Shown in pieces: positions 41,536 through 52,100 of a DNA stretch of 64,000 nucleotides. How positions within the stretch are numbered: position 1 is the stretch's first letter; every line of letters starts with the position of its first letter. The stretch is from Diplonema papillatum (taxonomy: Eukaryota > Euglenozoa > Diplonemea > Diplonemida > Diplonemidae): assembly GCA_030068145.1 (NCBI GenBank), contig JAPJBO010000011.1, positions 124,001-188,000 of the forward strand, in the 5' to 3' direction. Both the position numbers and the translations under genes were made by a program. Below the pieces are notes generated by a model. The model saw nothing but the letters and a program-made list of their open reading frames with translations. It was not told where the DNA came from and searched no databases.

Positions 41536-42981
41536 AAAAAAAAAAAAAAAAAAAGCCTACAATATCAGGTAATAAAAAGACTCGCACATATATGTATTTA
41601 CCCTTTGGTGGGGCTGAAACATCCTGCTTGCTCCTCCACCTCCAGCACTCGTCTTGTGCCGTGCGACAGCGGGTTCACTGACGCAGGTCCTCATGCTGTG
41701 ACTGTGGAGTTGCTCGATTACGTACGAGCCTTTCACGACTCAGAAGACCGTTGTAGAGTCTGACAATGCCTGGGATGCTCGCTGCAACCCCGGAGCATAC
41801 AAGGATGCTTGACCAAGCACCTGAAGCGCTCGACCTGGCGTCGCCCGATTACTGTTATGGCAGATGGATGCAATCCAGTACCTGCTCTTTGACTCCCACA
41901 AAGTAGACGTTCAGATTATTAGTGACGAGTAGAGACGAGAATGACACGAGAACGACTTGTTCGACCAGAGTTTGCTCCGGACCACTTGGATGCACTGTAT
42001 GCTAGGCTACGGTATGACGGCAGGTGATCGCATTTTCATCAACCTGCCAGGCGGTCTCGTCCGCCAGTCAGAACGCCCCGGCTGCGCCACCATCGGTGTA
42101 ACAATCATCTTTGACATGGCCACGGCTCGCTCCGCGCCCACGGCGCAACGACTTGCGCCCGCCGTAGTAGTACGGGATAGTAGTGGGGCGACCGGATACT
42201 CCTCGGAGAGATGGTCCCTGCACTCTAGCTCGTCTCTCTCTCTCTCTCTCTCTCAACCTTTTACGCTCTCTCTTCTTTTGTGTTAGCAATGCACTGTTGG
42301 TACTGAAAGTTAGTGGGTGGCAGCGTACATGATACTTACTAAAAATCAGGTGAGTTTCGCTCGTGCGCACAAACAAAAGAAAGCGCCGCACACTAATTTT
42401 TTTGGCAACCCATGCTCATCCTGTACACCCCCCCCCTGACCTCCTCCCAGGGACTTTGTTAAGGTTCATCCGCCGTCCGGTGGGGTTTTGGAGATTCTTA
42501 ACAACGGCCCTGCCCCTCTCCCTCCCTCCCCGAACGAAAGGGCGAACTTCCTCCCTTACTGATGATGGAAAGAATGGAACGAAAAAACGACGAATGAGAA
42601 CGATAAGGAATCACGGATCCTTCTGTTGGGCATCCCTACCCCTCCACCTCTACCATTCCAAGCACGTTCTTTGCATCCCTCTCACCCGTATATGTTCGCA
42701 TCATGAAGAAGCGAGAGAAACGATGAAACGATCGCAACCTTACAAGGTTTCACTCTGCGGCCGTTTCCTGACTATTCCCGTTCGCAGTTTTCCCACAAAA
42801 AAAGGCGGTCTTCGAATACGGCCTCCACTGGTGTAAGCACCGCGCTCTGAATCCACACAACCCCCAACTAAGGGTTTCTAAAAGAGTAAGACTACTTTAC
42901 GGCACCCCGAACTTCAGAAAATGTCACGTGGTAAAAAGAGACGCGCACCCCATGGCGAATATCATAAGTCAAAACTACGCA
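41536..42981. other. No gene; (CT)n and REP-P fragment
   Basis: A (CT)n run spans ~42233-42253. A REP-P piece (GTGGCAGCGTACATGATAC, CAGGTGAGTTTCG) lies at 42310-42362. ACCATTCCAAGCACGTTCTT at 42652 matches the block before the poly-Q start codon. Frames of 109 and 157 codons have no domain. Confidence 0.4.
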
Positions 42982-43045
42982 CGTCCTCGACGAAGACTTG
43001 ATGCTAGCATCAAGCATACATGAAGCAGGATTCTGCTTAAACTCC
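42982..43045 (+). repeat. HP85 double-hairpin repeat
   Basis: CTCGACGAAGACTTGATGCT, AGCATCAAGCATACATGAAG, GCAGGATTCTGC; the second stem is shorter but paired. Confidence 0.6.
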
Positions 43046-43420
43046 AACCTACAACTTCCCGAAGATGCTCGAACGATTGGAACGAAACCGCAGCGAATAC
43101 ATCAATGAGGAATCTCTTCTCGAGACATCCTTGCCAAGGAAACTGCCCTAAATAGTGAAAGCGGGAAAACACACAAAAAGGACAAAAAAAAAAAGAAGAC
43201 GAAACCTACGGAATCCCGGAACCTTGAGGAAAACATTCTGCGTAAAAGTGCTGCGGGTGGCCCTTGCTGACTCGTGCGCGGAGCGAACCTTGCCCTCGCG
43301 GTGCTCACATCCACAAGCTTCCGGCTGATAAAGAGGGCTCGTTTGTTTTGGCCCTATTCCCCTCATGGGGGGTATTCCTTATCTACGGAGGCTTGTACTC
43401 CCGCACTTCCTTTTTTTTTT
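43046..43420. other. No gene recognised
   Basis: A-rich run at 43184-43198 and T-run at 43411-43433; no coding signal. Confidence 0.4.
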
Positions 43421-43433
43421 TTTTTTTTTTTTT

Positions 43434-43722
43434 TACATATGCGCCAGCTTGAAAGGAAATGCTCGACGATGCTGCCCGACAAAGAACAGAAGGGATCCCA
43501 AGTGCTGTAACTACCGAACCACGTGTTGAACGGACGTGAGGTCATGCGGGTCTACCCCGACACGACAAATCACAGAAACACAACAGGTCAAAGTCCTGAG
43601 TGAGAAAGCAACACACGGTGGTGTAAGCGAAGAACAAAACAGATTGTGTTTGTATTGTATTAGCCCCTTACCTCTATATTTCCTCCCTTCCTTTCGGAGT
43701 CAAGCAGCAACGTCGAGTATTT
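43434..43722 (+). mobile_element. MITE-B copy, complete
   Basis: T-run, ACATATGCGCCAGCTTG, AAATGCTCGACGATGCTGCC (43457) to AAGCAGCAACGTCGAGTATTTT (43722). Nearly the same as 32510. Confidence 0.75.
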
Positions 43723-43725
43723 TCT

Positions 43726-43775
43726 TCTTCGAAGAAGACTTGATGCTAGCATCAAGCATGAGATGCATTTCTCTG
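43726..43775 (+). repeat. HP85 copy joined to MITE-B
   Basis: CTTCTTCGAAGAAGACTTGA, TGCTAGCATCAAGCATGAGA then a poly-A run. It abuts the MITE-B end with three bases between. Confidence 0.55.
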
Positions 43776-43839
43776 CCCAAAAAAAAAAAAAAAAAAAAAA
43801 AAAAATACCAACCAAAAATGTTTCCCGCCGGGACAAGTT

Positions 43840-44001
43840 AAAGGGGGAGGTCGAATAATAACACTGTGTTATTATTCGATTTGTCGAATAATAAAAAAAA
43901 GTTCCGGGTAGCCGAACAGTAGCAGGATCAAATTGTGGGAGTGTTTTTAGACAACCAGACGTGTGTCAAATAACTGTTATTATTCGACCCCCCCCTTTAT
44001 G
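43840..44001. mobile_element. MITE-D copy, complete
   Basis: TTAAAGGGGGAGGTCGAATA to TATTATTCGACCCCCCCC plus TTTA. Inside, ACACTGTGTTATTATTCGAT makes an extra foldback, followed by GTTCCGGGTAGCCGAACAGT and GTTTTTAGACAACCAGACGT. Confidence 0.75.
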
Positions 44002-44086
44002 TTGGGTCGAAATGGTGGCAAGAACACTTTTTGCGACCTCTTGGACTTTGAGACTCAGCATTGAACTTCCTCCAGCTGCTTGAAAA

Positions 44087-44222
44087 GGAGATACACGTCC
44101 AGCCCGAGAAGCTGGAGCTACAGCTGGAGTTAAAAGCGGGGGCCACACCCGCTTTTCCGGTGCTGCACGCGATTTGGTTGTAGCACACCCTTTTTTCGGG
44201 TGTGCTCTTTAACTCCACGGTG
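44087..44222. mobile_element. MITE-E copy
   Basis: Left GTCCAGCCCGAGAAGCTGGA, then GCTGGAGTTAAAAGCGGG and CACACCCGCTTTTCC; right CACACCCTTTTTTCGGGTGTG and CTCTTTAACTCCACGGTG. Confidence 0.6.
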
Positions 44223-44504
44223 CATACGACGCGATGCCAACAGAGGGAGGGGGGCTTGAGCAGAAGTATACCAGCGAAGAGTACGATGCTGTGCACGTGG
44301 GGTACGCGACCTCTGAGACCCACAGAGGTTGCTAGACCCAGAGAAACAGGGCTCTATGCTCAGAAGACTTCCCGGATGGATTCGACTCCCATTCGGCCTC
44401 AGAATACGGGGGTTTTAGCGGGACCCTTTCGTTTTTTAAACAACTTTTCTCCTTTCCTACTTACTCTGATCATAGGTGTCACGGCAAGTTTTGGCAGCCG
44501 CTGC
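44223..44504. other. No gene recognised
   Basis: A 115-codon frame starting inside MITE-E crosses this interval; no domain. Confidence 0.35.
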
Positions 44505-44588
44505 TTAACAACAACAGTGCATGCTAATCCATGTGGTTCATGTACTTAAAAGAACTCAATGCTTAACAAAATTTGACGTGGGCGGCTT
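44505..44588 (+). repeat. REP-T (~80 bp)
   Basis: GTGCATGCTAATCCATGTGG, TTCATGTACTTAAAAGAACT, CAATGCTTAACAA, GACGTGGGCGGC; pair of 21210-21292. Confidence 0.6.
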
Positions 44589-44659
44589 TAAATTTACATC
44601 TGAATGACACCTCAACACAAACCAAGTTGTCGACTTACATGGCGCTAACCACCACTTCA

Positions 44660-44925
44660 CCACTTCACCGATTTTGCGTTTTTTTTTTTTTTTTTACACC
44701 GCTTCACCACTTCATGCCTTGCTGCGCTTGGCGACTTCATTGTCATGCCTTACTGCGCCACTTCACCGCTTCACCGTGCTCCGCCATTTCACTACTTCAT
44801 GCCGTACTGCGCTTAACCACTTCATCGTCACCACTTCAGCTTTACTGCGCCAGTTCACCACTTCATACCGCACTACGCCATTTCGCCGCTTCATGCTGTT
44901 GTCAGCACTTCATTGCGCTGTGTCA
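44660..44925 (+). repeat. Degenerate CACTTCACCRCTTCATGCC minisatellite
   Basis: About 10 irregular units of CACTTCA-CGCTTCAYGCC-TACTGCGC, roughly 25-35 bp each. The plus-strand frames reading LHRF/SPLH repeats derive from it. Confidence 0.7.
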
Positions 44926-45414
44926 AAATCAGAAAACATGCACGACCAAACTTTTGTTTTCCGATTCCTTTGGAACCCGGTGCCCAACACCTGCCTGGTG
45001 AGTGGTTCGTTACGCGCGTAGCATTCCCACGATGAATCGACAAAACTGCTCTTGTACGTCCCGTGGCTTGAACTCGTGCTTCCTCTGCATTTCCTTTCCG
45101 TCCAGTTTTGGAAGTCTCACAGTTTGAGGTCTCCACCGCCATTTGGACGGTTGGGTTCCAAGCCAGCTACTGAAAAGCCACACAAGGTGCTCAAACGTTG
45201 ATGCTAGTGAAGGCTGACTGTCCCCGGCTCAAGCTGAGGGGCAAACAATTATACTACCTCGGATGGCACCCCGGCTCGTAGATTTTTTTTTTCACCACTT
45301 CACGAGTCTGCCTCGCCGCAAGTTAGCACCATGTATGACAGTTGTCGACAACTAACAAGTAAAATAATAAAACAAAACTACGCATCCCTTTCCATTTATA
45401 CTTTCTGGAAATTT
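44926..45414. other. No gene recognised
   Basis: Short frames only, and a stray CACCACTTCACGAG unit at 45293. Confidence 0.35.
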
Positions 45415-45500
45415 CTTCGAAGAAGACTTGATGCTACAGTAGCATCAAACATGCATGAGAGGCAGTGTCCTGCCTAAACATTAAACCAAGATTTCCTCCC
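45415..45500 (+). repeat. HP85 double-hairpin repeat
   Basis: The first stem is lengthened symmetrically to GATGCTACAGTAGCATC; second stem GGCAGTGTCCTGCC; tail AAACCAAGATTTCCTCCCCC. Confidence 0.75.
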
Positions 45501-45854
45501 CCATGTTCAGCATCGTAATTTGTCAGGATCTTTCTGCCCAAACCCCCCTCCTTCTCTTTTAGCATCCTTCCGTAACCTGCGCAAAGCGAATAGACCACAC
45601 CTCAGAGTTGGTATGAGAAGCCTCGTCGATCGAAATACAGGAAAGAAGATCCAGTGGCGTGCAGAAAAACTCAGCAATGGTCAACCGGAGACTCTAAAAT
45701 ATATATATATATATATACCCGAACCTTTAAGCCTCTAAAAAGATGTTTCTAGCGAACTTTCACTTTCTTAAAAAAACGCTTAAAACCCCCGTGCCTCTCT
45801 CGTGTTCTCGTCGTTTCCCCCCCCTCGCCTTCGTTTGGGAAAGAGAAAAAGCCA
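45501..45854. other. REP-Q-type fragments around a (TA)n run
   Basis: CAACCGGAGACTCTAAAATA then (TA)n at 45700-45716 and CTAGCGAACTTTCACTTTCT at 45740. No gene recognised. Confidence 0.45.
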
Positions 45855-45945
45855 ACCCAAACAACTTCCGCCGGCAGAGAAACCCTGCTTAAAGGAATCG
45901 ACCGCCTCCGGGTGGGCTGGTCTGGCACGTGCTCTCGTTGGAAAG
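45855..45945 (+). repeat. REP-Q core
   Basis: CAACTTCCGCCGGCAGAGAA, ACCCTGCTTAAAGGAATCGA, CCGGGTGGGCTGGTCTGGCA. Confidence 0.65.
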
Positions 45946-46189
45946 CAAAAAAATATATGTATCGGGTGCCTTCTGCCTTTTCGTTTCGAATGCTGTGACG
46001 TGACCTGAGCGTGGGACTTCAGCCCGGCGGGGCTCATCGACTCGTAGCAACTCAACAATCACAACTCAACATCAACTCGTACCAACGAATGCAGTCCGAA
46101 ATCACATGTCGGATCCGGGAGCGATGGTGGTGGCTTCTACCTATTTCGCAGATATCGTGGTCCTTTGCACTACAAATAGCAATTCTAGG

Positions 46190-47045
46190 TATTGATGCAG
46201 TCTCCCGGCGGTCCAACTGCATGGAGAATCAGAGGTTCGATGTGGCCTTCTGACGGAACAGGGTGTTGCTACTGCATGTAGACCCAGGAATTCAATGCAG
46301 TAGTCCTTCGGAAGTCCAACGGCATGTGAATCCACAGAGTGTTGCGACTGCACGTTGAATCCAGATGTTAAATGTAGCTTCTCGGTGGTCTAACTGCATG
46401 GTGACCCAGGTGTTCGATGTCGTCTTGTGGCGGAACAGCGTGTGCGACTGCATGTAGACCCAGGGCAGTCCTTCGGAAGTCGAACTGCGTGTGAATACAG
46501 ATTGTTACGAGATCCAGAAATTAGATGTAGCTTTTCGGTGGTCTAACTGCATGGTGATCCAGGTGTTCGATGTGGCCTCCTTACGGAACAGAGTGTTGCG
46601 ACTGCATGTACACCCAGGTTTTAATGCTGTCGTGCGGAAGTCCAACGGCATGTTAATCCACACAGTGATACGACTGCACGCTGGATTCAGGTATTAGATG
46701 TATCTTTTCGGTTGTTGTGATCACTAAATGGTGATCCAGGTGTTTAATGTGGCCTCCTTGTGGAACAGAGTGTTGCGACTGCATGTAGGTACAGGGATCT
46801 GAATGCAGTCCTTCGGAAGTCCGACTGCATGTGAATCCACAAAGTGTTGCGACTGCACGTTGGATCCAGACACTAAATGCAGCCTTTTGGTGGTCCAACT
46901 GCATGGCGATCCAGGTGTTCGATGCGGCCTTCTGACGAAACAGAGCGTTGCGACTGCATGTAGATCCAGGTGTTCGATGCAGCCTTCTGACGGAACAGAG
47001 CGTTGCGACTGCATGTAGATCCAGGTGTTCGGTACGGCCTTCGCG
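46190..47045 (+). repeat. Degenerate higher-order repeat, ~175-bp period, ~5 copies
   Basis: Three sub-units alternate: GTTCGATG-GGCC-TCTGACGGAACAG with TGTTGCGACTGCATGTAGA; GTCCTTCGGAAGTCCAACTG with TGAATCCACA; and AAATGTAGCTT-TCGGTGGTC with AACTGCATGGTGATCCAGG. The GCGACTGCATGTA anchor falls at about 46270, 46444, 46596, 46782 and 46952. Confidence 0.8.
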
Positions 47046-48256
47046 CGGAACAATGTTGGAATGCAGGGTTTGATGCCCTTCACAAGTCCCGTTACGTCTG
47101 TACGTATATTTTGCCATCAGGCTCTAAACTTCACAAAACCACTAATCGACAGGGACACCCCCCATTTTTCTGCGACACGCAAAAGAAAAAAAGCAAGCAT
47201 TTCACAAACGTCACCCGGAGACGTTTGGAAACCCCGGAGTTTCAAGCCAACTTCCACTCTGCAGAAAGCTATTTCTCTTCGCAAGAGACTAGGCTTTAAA
47301 GGAAAACAGAAGCAGAGCGACACCGCACCACGAAGACACGCCCCCGGCTGCCAAAGCGAGGGAGGGGGAGGAAAGAGAAAAAAGAAGAGAAAAAAAAAAA
47401 AAATAGAAAGGAAAAAAGAGGGGCGGAACATTCTTTTAATTCATCCGCCTCCCTCCACCCCTTGCTACTCTCTACGTGGACGAGATCAAACACACAGGTT
47501 GAGCAACTTCGCCCGGGTCACGCAGCCACATTCGACTCAGCGAAGGAACGGCCTGCAAGCAAACCAAGCACACTCGTCCAAACAAAGGAGACCCGGTGGG
47601 TGGAAGGAGGCAGGGCGTGAAAAGCCTCTTGGCTGGCCCACAGTTCGGCGCTTTAAAAAAAAAATAATAATAAGAATAAACGGCCGTTCCGGAGGGAACA
47701 ACGACAACACAACCTCAGCCAACGCTACCTGAGCCACCAAAAACACACCCGACGGAAACGTACCACCGAAAACGCACACGCACGCACTCACCACGGTAAC
47801 CATTCTGGACGAAAAAAAGAAAGAAACCTACGTTAGTCTAGATAAACCGGAAATCATATTTTTCTCCCTTCTTTTTTGATTGATTCTTTTTTTTGTTCTC
47901 CGCCGCCCCTTCCCCACCCCCGAGTCTATTTGAGCCAGTGTTCGAGGTTGCGTGCTCGCTAAATATAGAACCAAAAAAAAAAAAAAAAACAGAAAAAAAA
48001 AAAAATTCACTCTGAAAGAAAACAAGAAAAAAAAAAAAGCGTTTAACTCTTCAAAAGGAAAAAAAGAAAAAGAGGGCAAACCACGAAGGAAAACAAGCTA
48101 GCGGGACCCCTTGTCTTCGAGCCCGTCGTTATTTGGCGGTGTGGTCGGGTTGCGCACTGTGCCCGAAGGTGTTCGCTTCGGCGCGTCGGAAAGGTCCCTT
48201 CTTTCGGTAAGGAGGTCAAAAAAAGAGAAAAAAAGAAAAAAACACGCACACACACA

Positions 48257-48290
<34 letters not shown>

Positions 48291-48412
48291 CCTTGCTGTT
48301 TTCTTGTTGTTTTTTTTACCCTTCATTTTTCTTAGAGTGAATGTTCTTGTTTATTTTCTTCCCTTCCCTTTTTTTCGATACCTCCTCTTTTTCCCATCTT
48401 TTTTTTTTGTAG
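47046..48412. other. Low-complexity, A/T-rich stretch upstream of the 48.4-kb gene
   Basis: REP-Q-like GTCACCCGGAGACG and TTTCAAGCCAACTTCCACTC at 47210-47260, many A-runs, a (CA)n run at 48245-48289, then a pyrimidine tract ending TTTTTTTTGTAG at 48412, a good splice acceptor. A frame of 235 codons (47025-47732) is low complexity and not credited. Upstream exons of the next gene may lie here but were not identified. Confidence 0.4.
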
Positions 48413-49061
48413 AGAGCGTCGGCGTGGGGTCCCTCATCGGTCTGCTGTGAAGTTCTGCTGCAGTGCGCGACCGATCGTTGGAAAAATTCAGGGCGCCTCC
48501 ATCGGCTGTCCACAAACGGAAGTATTGCGGCAGCCGCTCTTCGTCAACACAGTTCCCCGTCTTCCGCACGCCCTCTCTCACCCAGAATTTGTTGTCGACA
48601 CGAAAATGGTGGAGCGTGAGGAGAAGTGGTGCCGGTATGTGATTGAGCGGTGTTGTGTCTTCAAGGACTGCGTCTTCAGGCACATGGAAGACTTCATCGT
48701 GGATGCGTCGCTAGATGTTCCCAACGTAGAGAGCAAGGACAAGAAAGCAATGAGAACGCACGTCATGAAAGCATTCGAACACATGACGGCGCATGCTGAG
48801 GGCATCGCACACAAGCTGTGGATCTACAATGTTCTCGGCCTGGCCTCGTTCAACGTCCGAGACGACGAAGCGGCGAAGGAAGCCATCCGACTGCTCATGG
48901 ACGAGTTTCAGGCGCACGCCCAACAAATGCGCCACTGGGACACTTTCAGAGCAGTGTTCACCTACCTGTATCCTTTCTTCGACGCGCCCGCCAAGACCCG
49001 CTCGGGCACCCGAACCGACCGATCCATCCCCCCGCTGCCGCCGCTGCTCCACCCCAGCTGA
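48413..49061 (+). CDS. Last exon of an unknown helical protein
   Basis: The frame is open from the acceptor-like TTTTTTGTAG (ending 48412) to TGA at 49059-49061. No ATG precedes 48606, so either upstream exons supply the start or the protein is a 151-aa product from that ATG. The conserved-looking part has four probable helices: EEKWCRYVIERCCVFKDCVF, MRTHVMKAFEHMTAHAEGI, AAKEAIRLLMDEFQAHAQQM and HWDTFRAVFTYLYPFFDA. The tail is proline-rich (SIPPLPPLLHPS). Cysteines near the start (CRYV-ERCC-FKDC) could bind metal. No family is recognised. Codon use and composition differ clearly from the surrounding low-complexity DNA, which supports a real gene. Confidence 0.6.
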
Positions 49062-49172
49062 CCTTTGTACGACTCCCCTCCGCACCCTTTTGAGTTTGTT
49101 CAATTAGACCGAAGGCCACTGCGTGGCACGGCATCACCGATCTGCGCAGTCCCGCGCGGAGGCTGTGCAGTG

Positions 49173-52100
49173 CACACGCGTATTGACAGACTGTGCAGCC
49201 TAGCAGCCTACACGCGCATCGACAGGCTTTGCTGCCTACACGCGTATTGCAGCCTACATGCGCATTGACAGACTGTGCAGCCTACACGCGTATTGACAGA
49301 CTGTGCAGCCTACACGCGCATCGACAGGCTTTGCTGCCTACACGCGTATTGCAGCCTACATGCGCATTGACAGACTGTGCAGCCTACACGCGTATTGACA
49401 GACTGTGCAGCCTACACGCGCATCGACAGGCTTTGCTGCCTACACGCGTATTGACAGACTGTGCAGCCTACACGCGCATCGACAGGCTTTGCTGCCTACA
49501 CGCGTATTGACAGACTGTGCAGCCTACACGCGTATTGACAGACTGTGCAGCCTACACGCGTATTGACAGACTGTGCAGCCTACACGCGTATTGACAGACT
49601 GTGCAGCCTACACGCGCATCGACAGGCTTTGCTGCCTACACGCGTATTGACAGACTGTGCAGCCTACACGCGCATTGACAGACTGTGCAGCCTACACGCG
49701 TATTGACAGACTGTGCAGCCTACACGCGCATCGACAGGCTTTGCTGCCTACACGCGTATTGACAGACTGTGCAGCCTACACGCGCATCGACAGGCTTTGC
49801 TGCCTACACGCGTATTGCAGCCTACATGCGCATTGACAGACTGTGCAGCCTACACGCGTATTGACAGACTGTGCAGCCTACACGCGCATCGACAGGCTTT
49901 GCTGCCTACACGCGTATTGCAGCCTACATGCGCATTGACAGACTGTGCAGCCTCCACGCGTATTGACAGACTGTGCAGCCTACACGCGCATCGACAGGCT
50001 TTGCTGCCTACACGCGTATTGACAGACTGTGCAGCCCACACGCGTATTGACAGACTGTGCAGCCTACACGCGTATTGACAGACTGTGCAGCCTACACGCG
50101 TATTGACAGACTGTGCAGCCTACACGCGCATCGACAGGCTTTGCTGCCTACACGCGTATTGACAGACTGTGCAGCCTACACGCGCATCGACAGGCTTTGC
50201 TGCCTACACGCGTATTGACAGACTGTGCAGCCTACACGCGTATTGACAGACTGTGCAGCCTACACGCGCATCGACAGGCTTTGCTGCCTACACGCGAATT
50301 GCAGCCTACATGCGCATTGACAGACTGTGCAGCCTCCACGCGTATTGACAGACTGTGCAGCCTACACGCGCATCGACAGGCTTTGCTGCCTACACGCGTA
50401 TTGACAGACTGTGCAGCCTACACGCGTATTGACAGACTGTGCAGCCTACACGCGTATTGACAGACTGTGCAGCCTACACGCGTATTGACAGACTGTGCAG
50501 CCTACACGCGTATTGACAGACTGTGCAGCCTACACGCGCATCGACAGGCTTTGCTGCCTACACGCGTATTGACAGACTGTGCAGCCTACACGCGCATCGA
50601 CAGGCTTTGCTGCCTACACGCGTATTGACAGACTGTGCAGCCTACACGCGTATTGACAGACTGTGCAGCCTACACGCGCATCGACAGGCTTTGCTGCCTA
50701 CACGCGTATTGCAGCCTACATGCGCATTGACAGACTGTGCAGCCTCCACGCGTATTGACAGACTGTGCAGCCTACACGCGCATCGACAGGCTTTGCTGCC
50801 TACACGCGTATTGACAGACTGTGCAGCCTACACGCGTATTGACAGACTGTGCAGCCTACACGCGTATTGACAGACTTTGCAGCCTACACGCGTATTGACA
50901 GACTGTGCAGCCTACACGCGCATCGACAGGCTTTGCTGCCTACACGCGTATTGACAGACTGTGCAGCCTACACGCGCATCGACAGGCTTTGCTGCCTACA
51001 TGCGCATCGACAGGCTTTGCAGCCTACACGCGTATTGACAGACTGTGCAGCCTACACGCGTATTGACAGACTGTGCAGCCTACACGCGCATCGACAGGCT
51101 TTGCTGCCTACACGCGTATTGACAGACTGTGCAGCCCACACGCGTATTGACAGACTGTGCAGCCTACACGCGTATTGACAGACTGTGCAGCCTACACGCG
51201 TATTGACAGACTGTGCAGCCTACACGCGCATCGACAGGCTTTGCTGCCTACACGCGTATTGACAGACTGTGCAGCCTACACGCGCATCGACAGACTTTGC
51301 TGCCTACACGCGTATTGCAGCCTACACGCGCATTGACAGACTTTGCTGCCTACACGCGTATTGACAGACTGTGCAGCCTACACGCGCATCGACAGGCTTT
51401 GCTGCCTACACGCGTATTGCAGCCTACACGCGTATTGACAGACTGTGCAGCCTACACGCGTATTGACAGACTGTGCAGCCTACACGCGCATCGACAGGCT
51501 TTGCTGCCTACACGCGTATTGACAGACTGTGCAGCCTACACGCGCATCGACAGGCTTTGCTGCCTACACGCGAATTGCAGCCTACATGCGCATTGACAGA
51601 CTGTGCAGCCTCCACGCGTATTGACAGACTGTGCAGCCTACACGCGCATCGACAGGCTTTGCTGCCTACACGCGTATTGACAGACTGTGCAGCCTCCACG
51701 CGTATTGACAGACTGTGCAGCCTACACGCGCATCGACAGGCTTTGCTGCCTACACGCGTATTGCAGCCTACATGCGCATTGACAGACTGTGCAGCCTACA
51801 TGCGTATTGACAGACTGTGCAGCCTACATGCGTATTGACAGACTGTGCAGCCTACATGCGTATTGACAGACTGTGCAGCCTACACGCGCATCGACAGGCT
51901 TTGCTGCCTACACGCGTATTGACAGACTGTGCAGCCTACACGCGCATCGACAGGCTTTGCTGCCTACACGCGTATTGCAGCCTACATGCGCATTGACAGA
52001 CTGTGCAGCCTACATGCGTATTGACAGACTGTGCAGCCTACACGCGCATCGACAGGCTTTGCTGCCTACACGCGTATTGCAGCCTACACGCGTATTGACA

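Noticed and set aside
42233-42253. (CT)n run as a promoter element
   Set aside because: Simple repeat with no gene next to it.
47025-47732. 235-codon open frame
   Set aside because: A-rich, KKKRKKKK-type translation with no domain.
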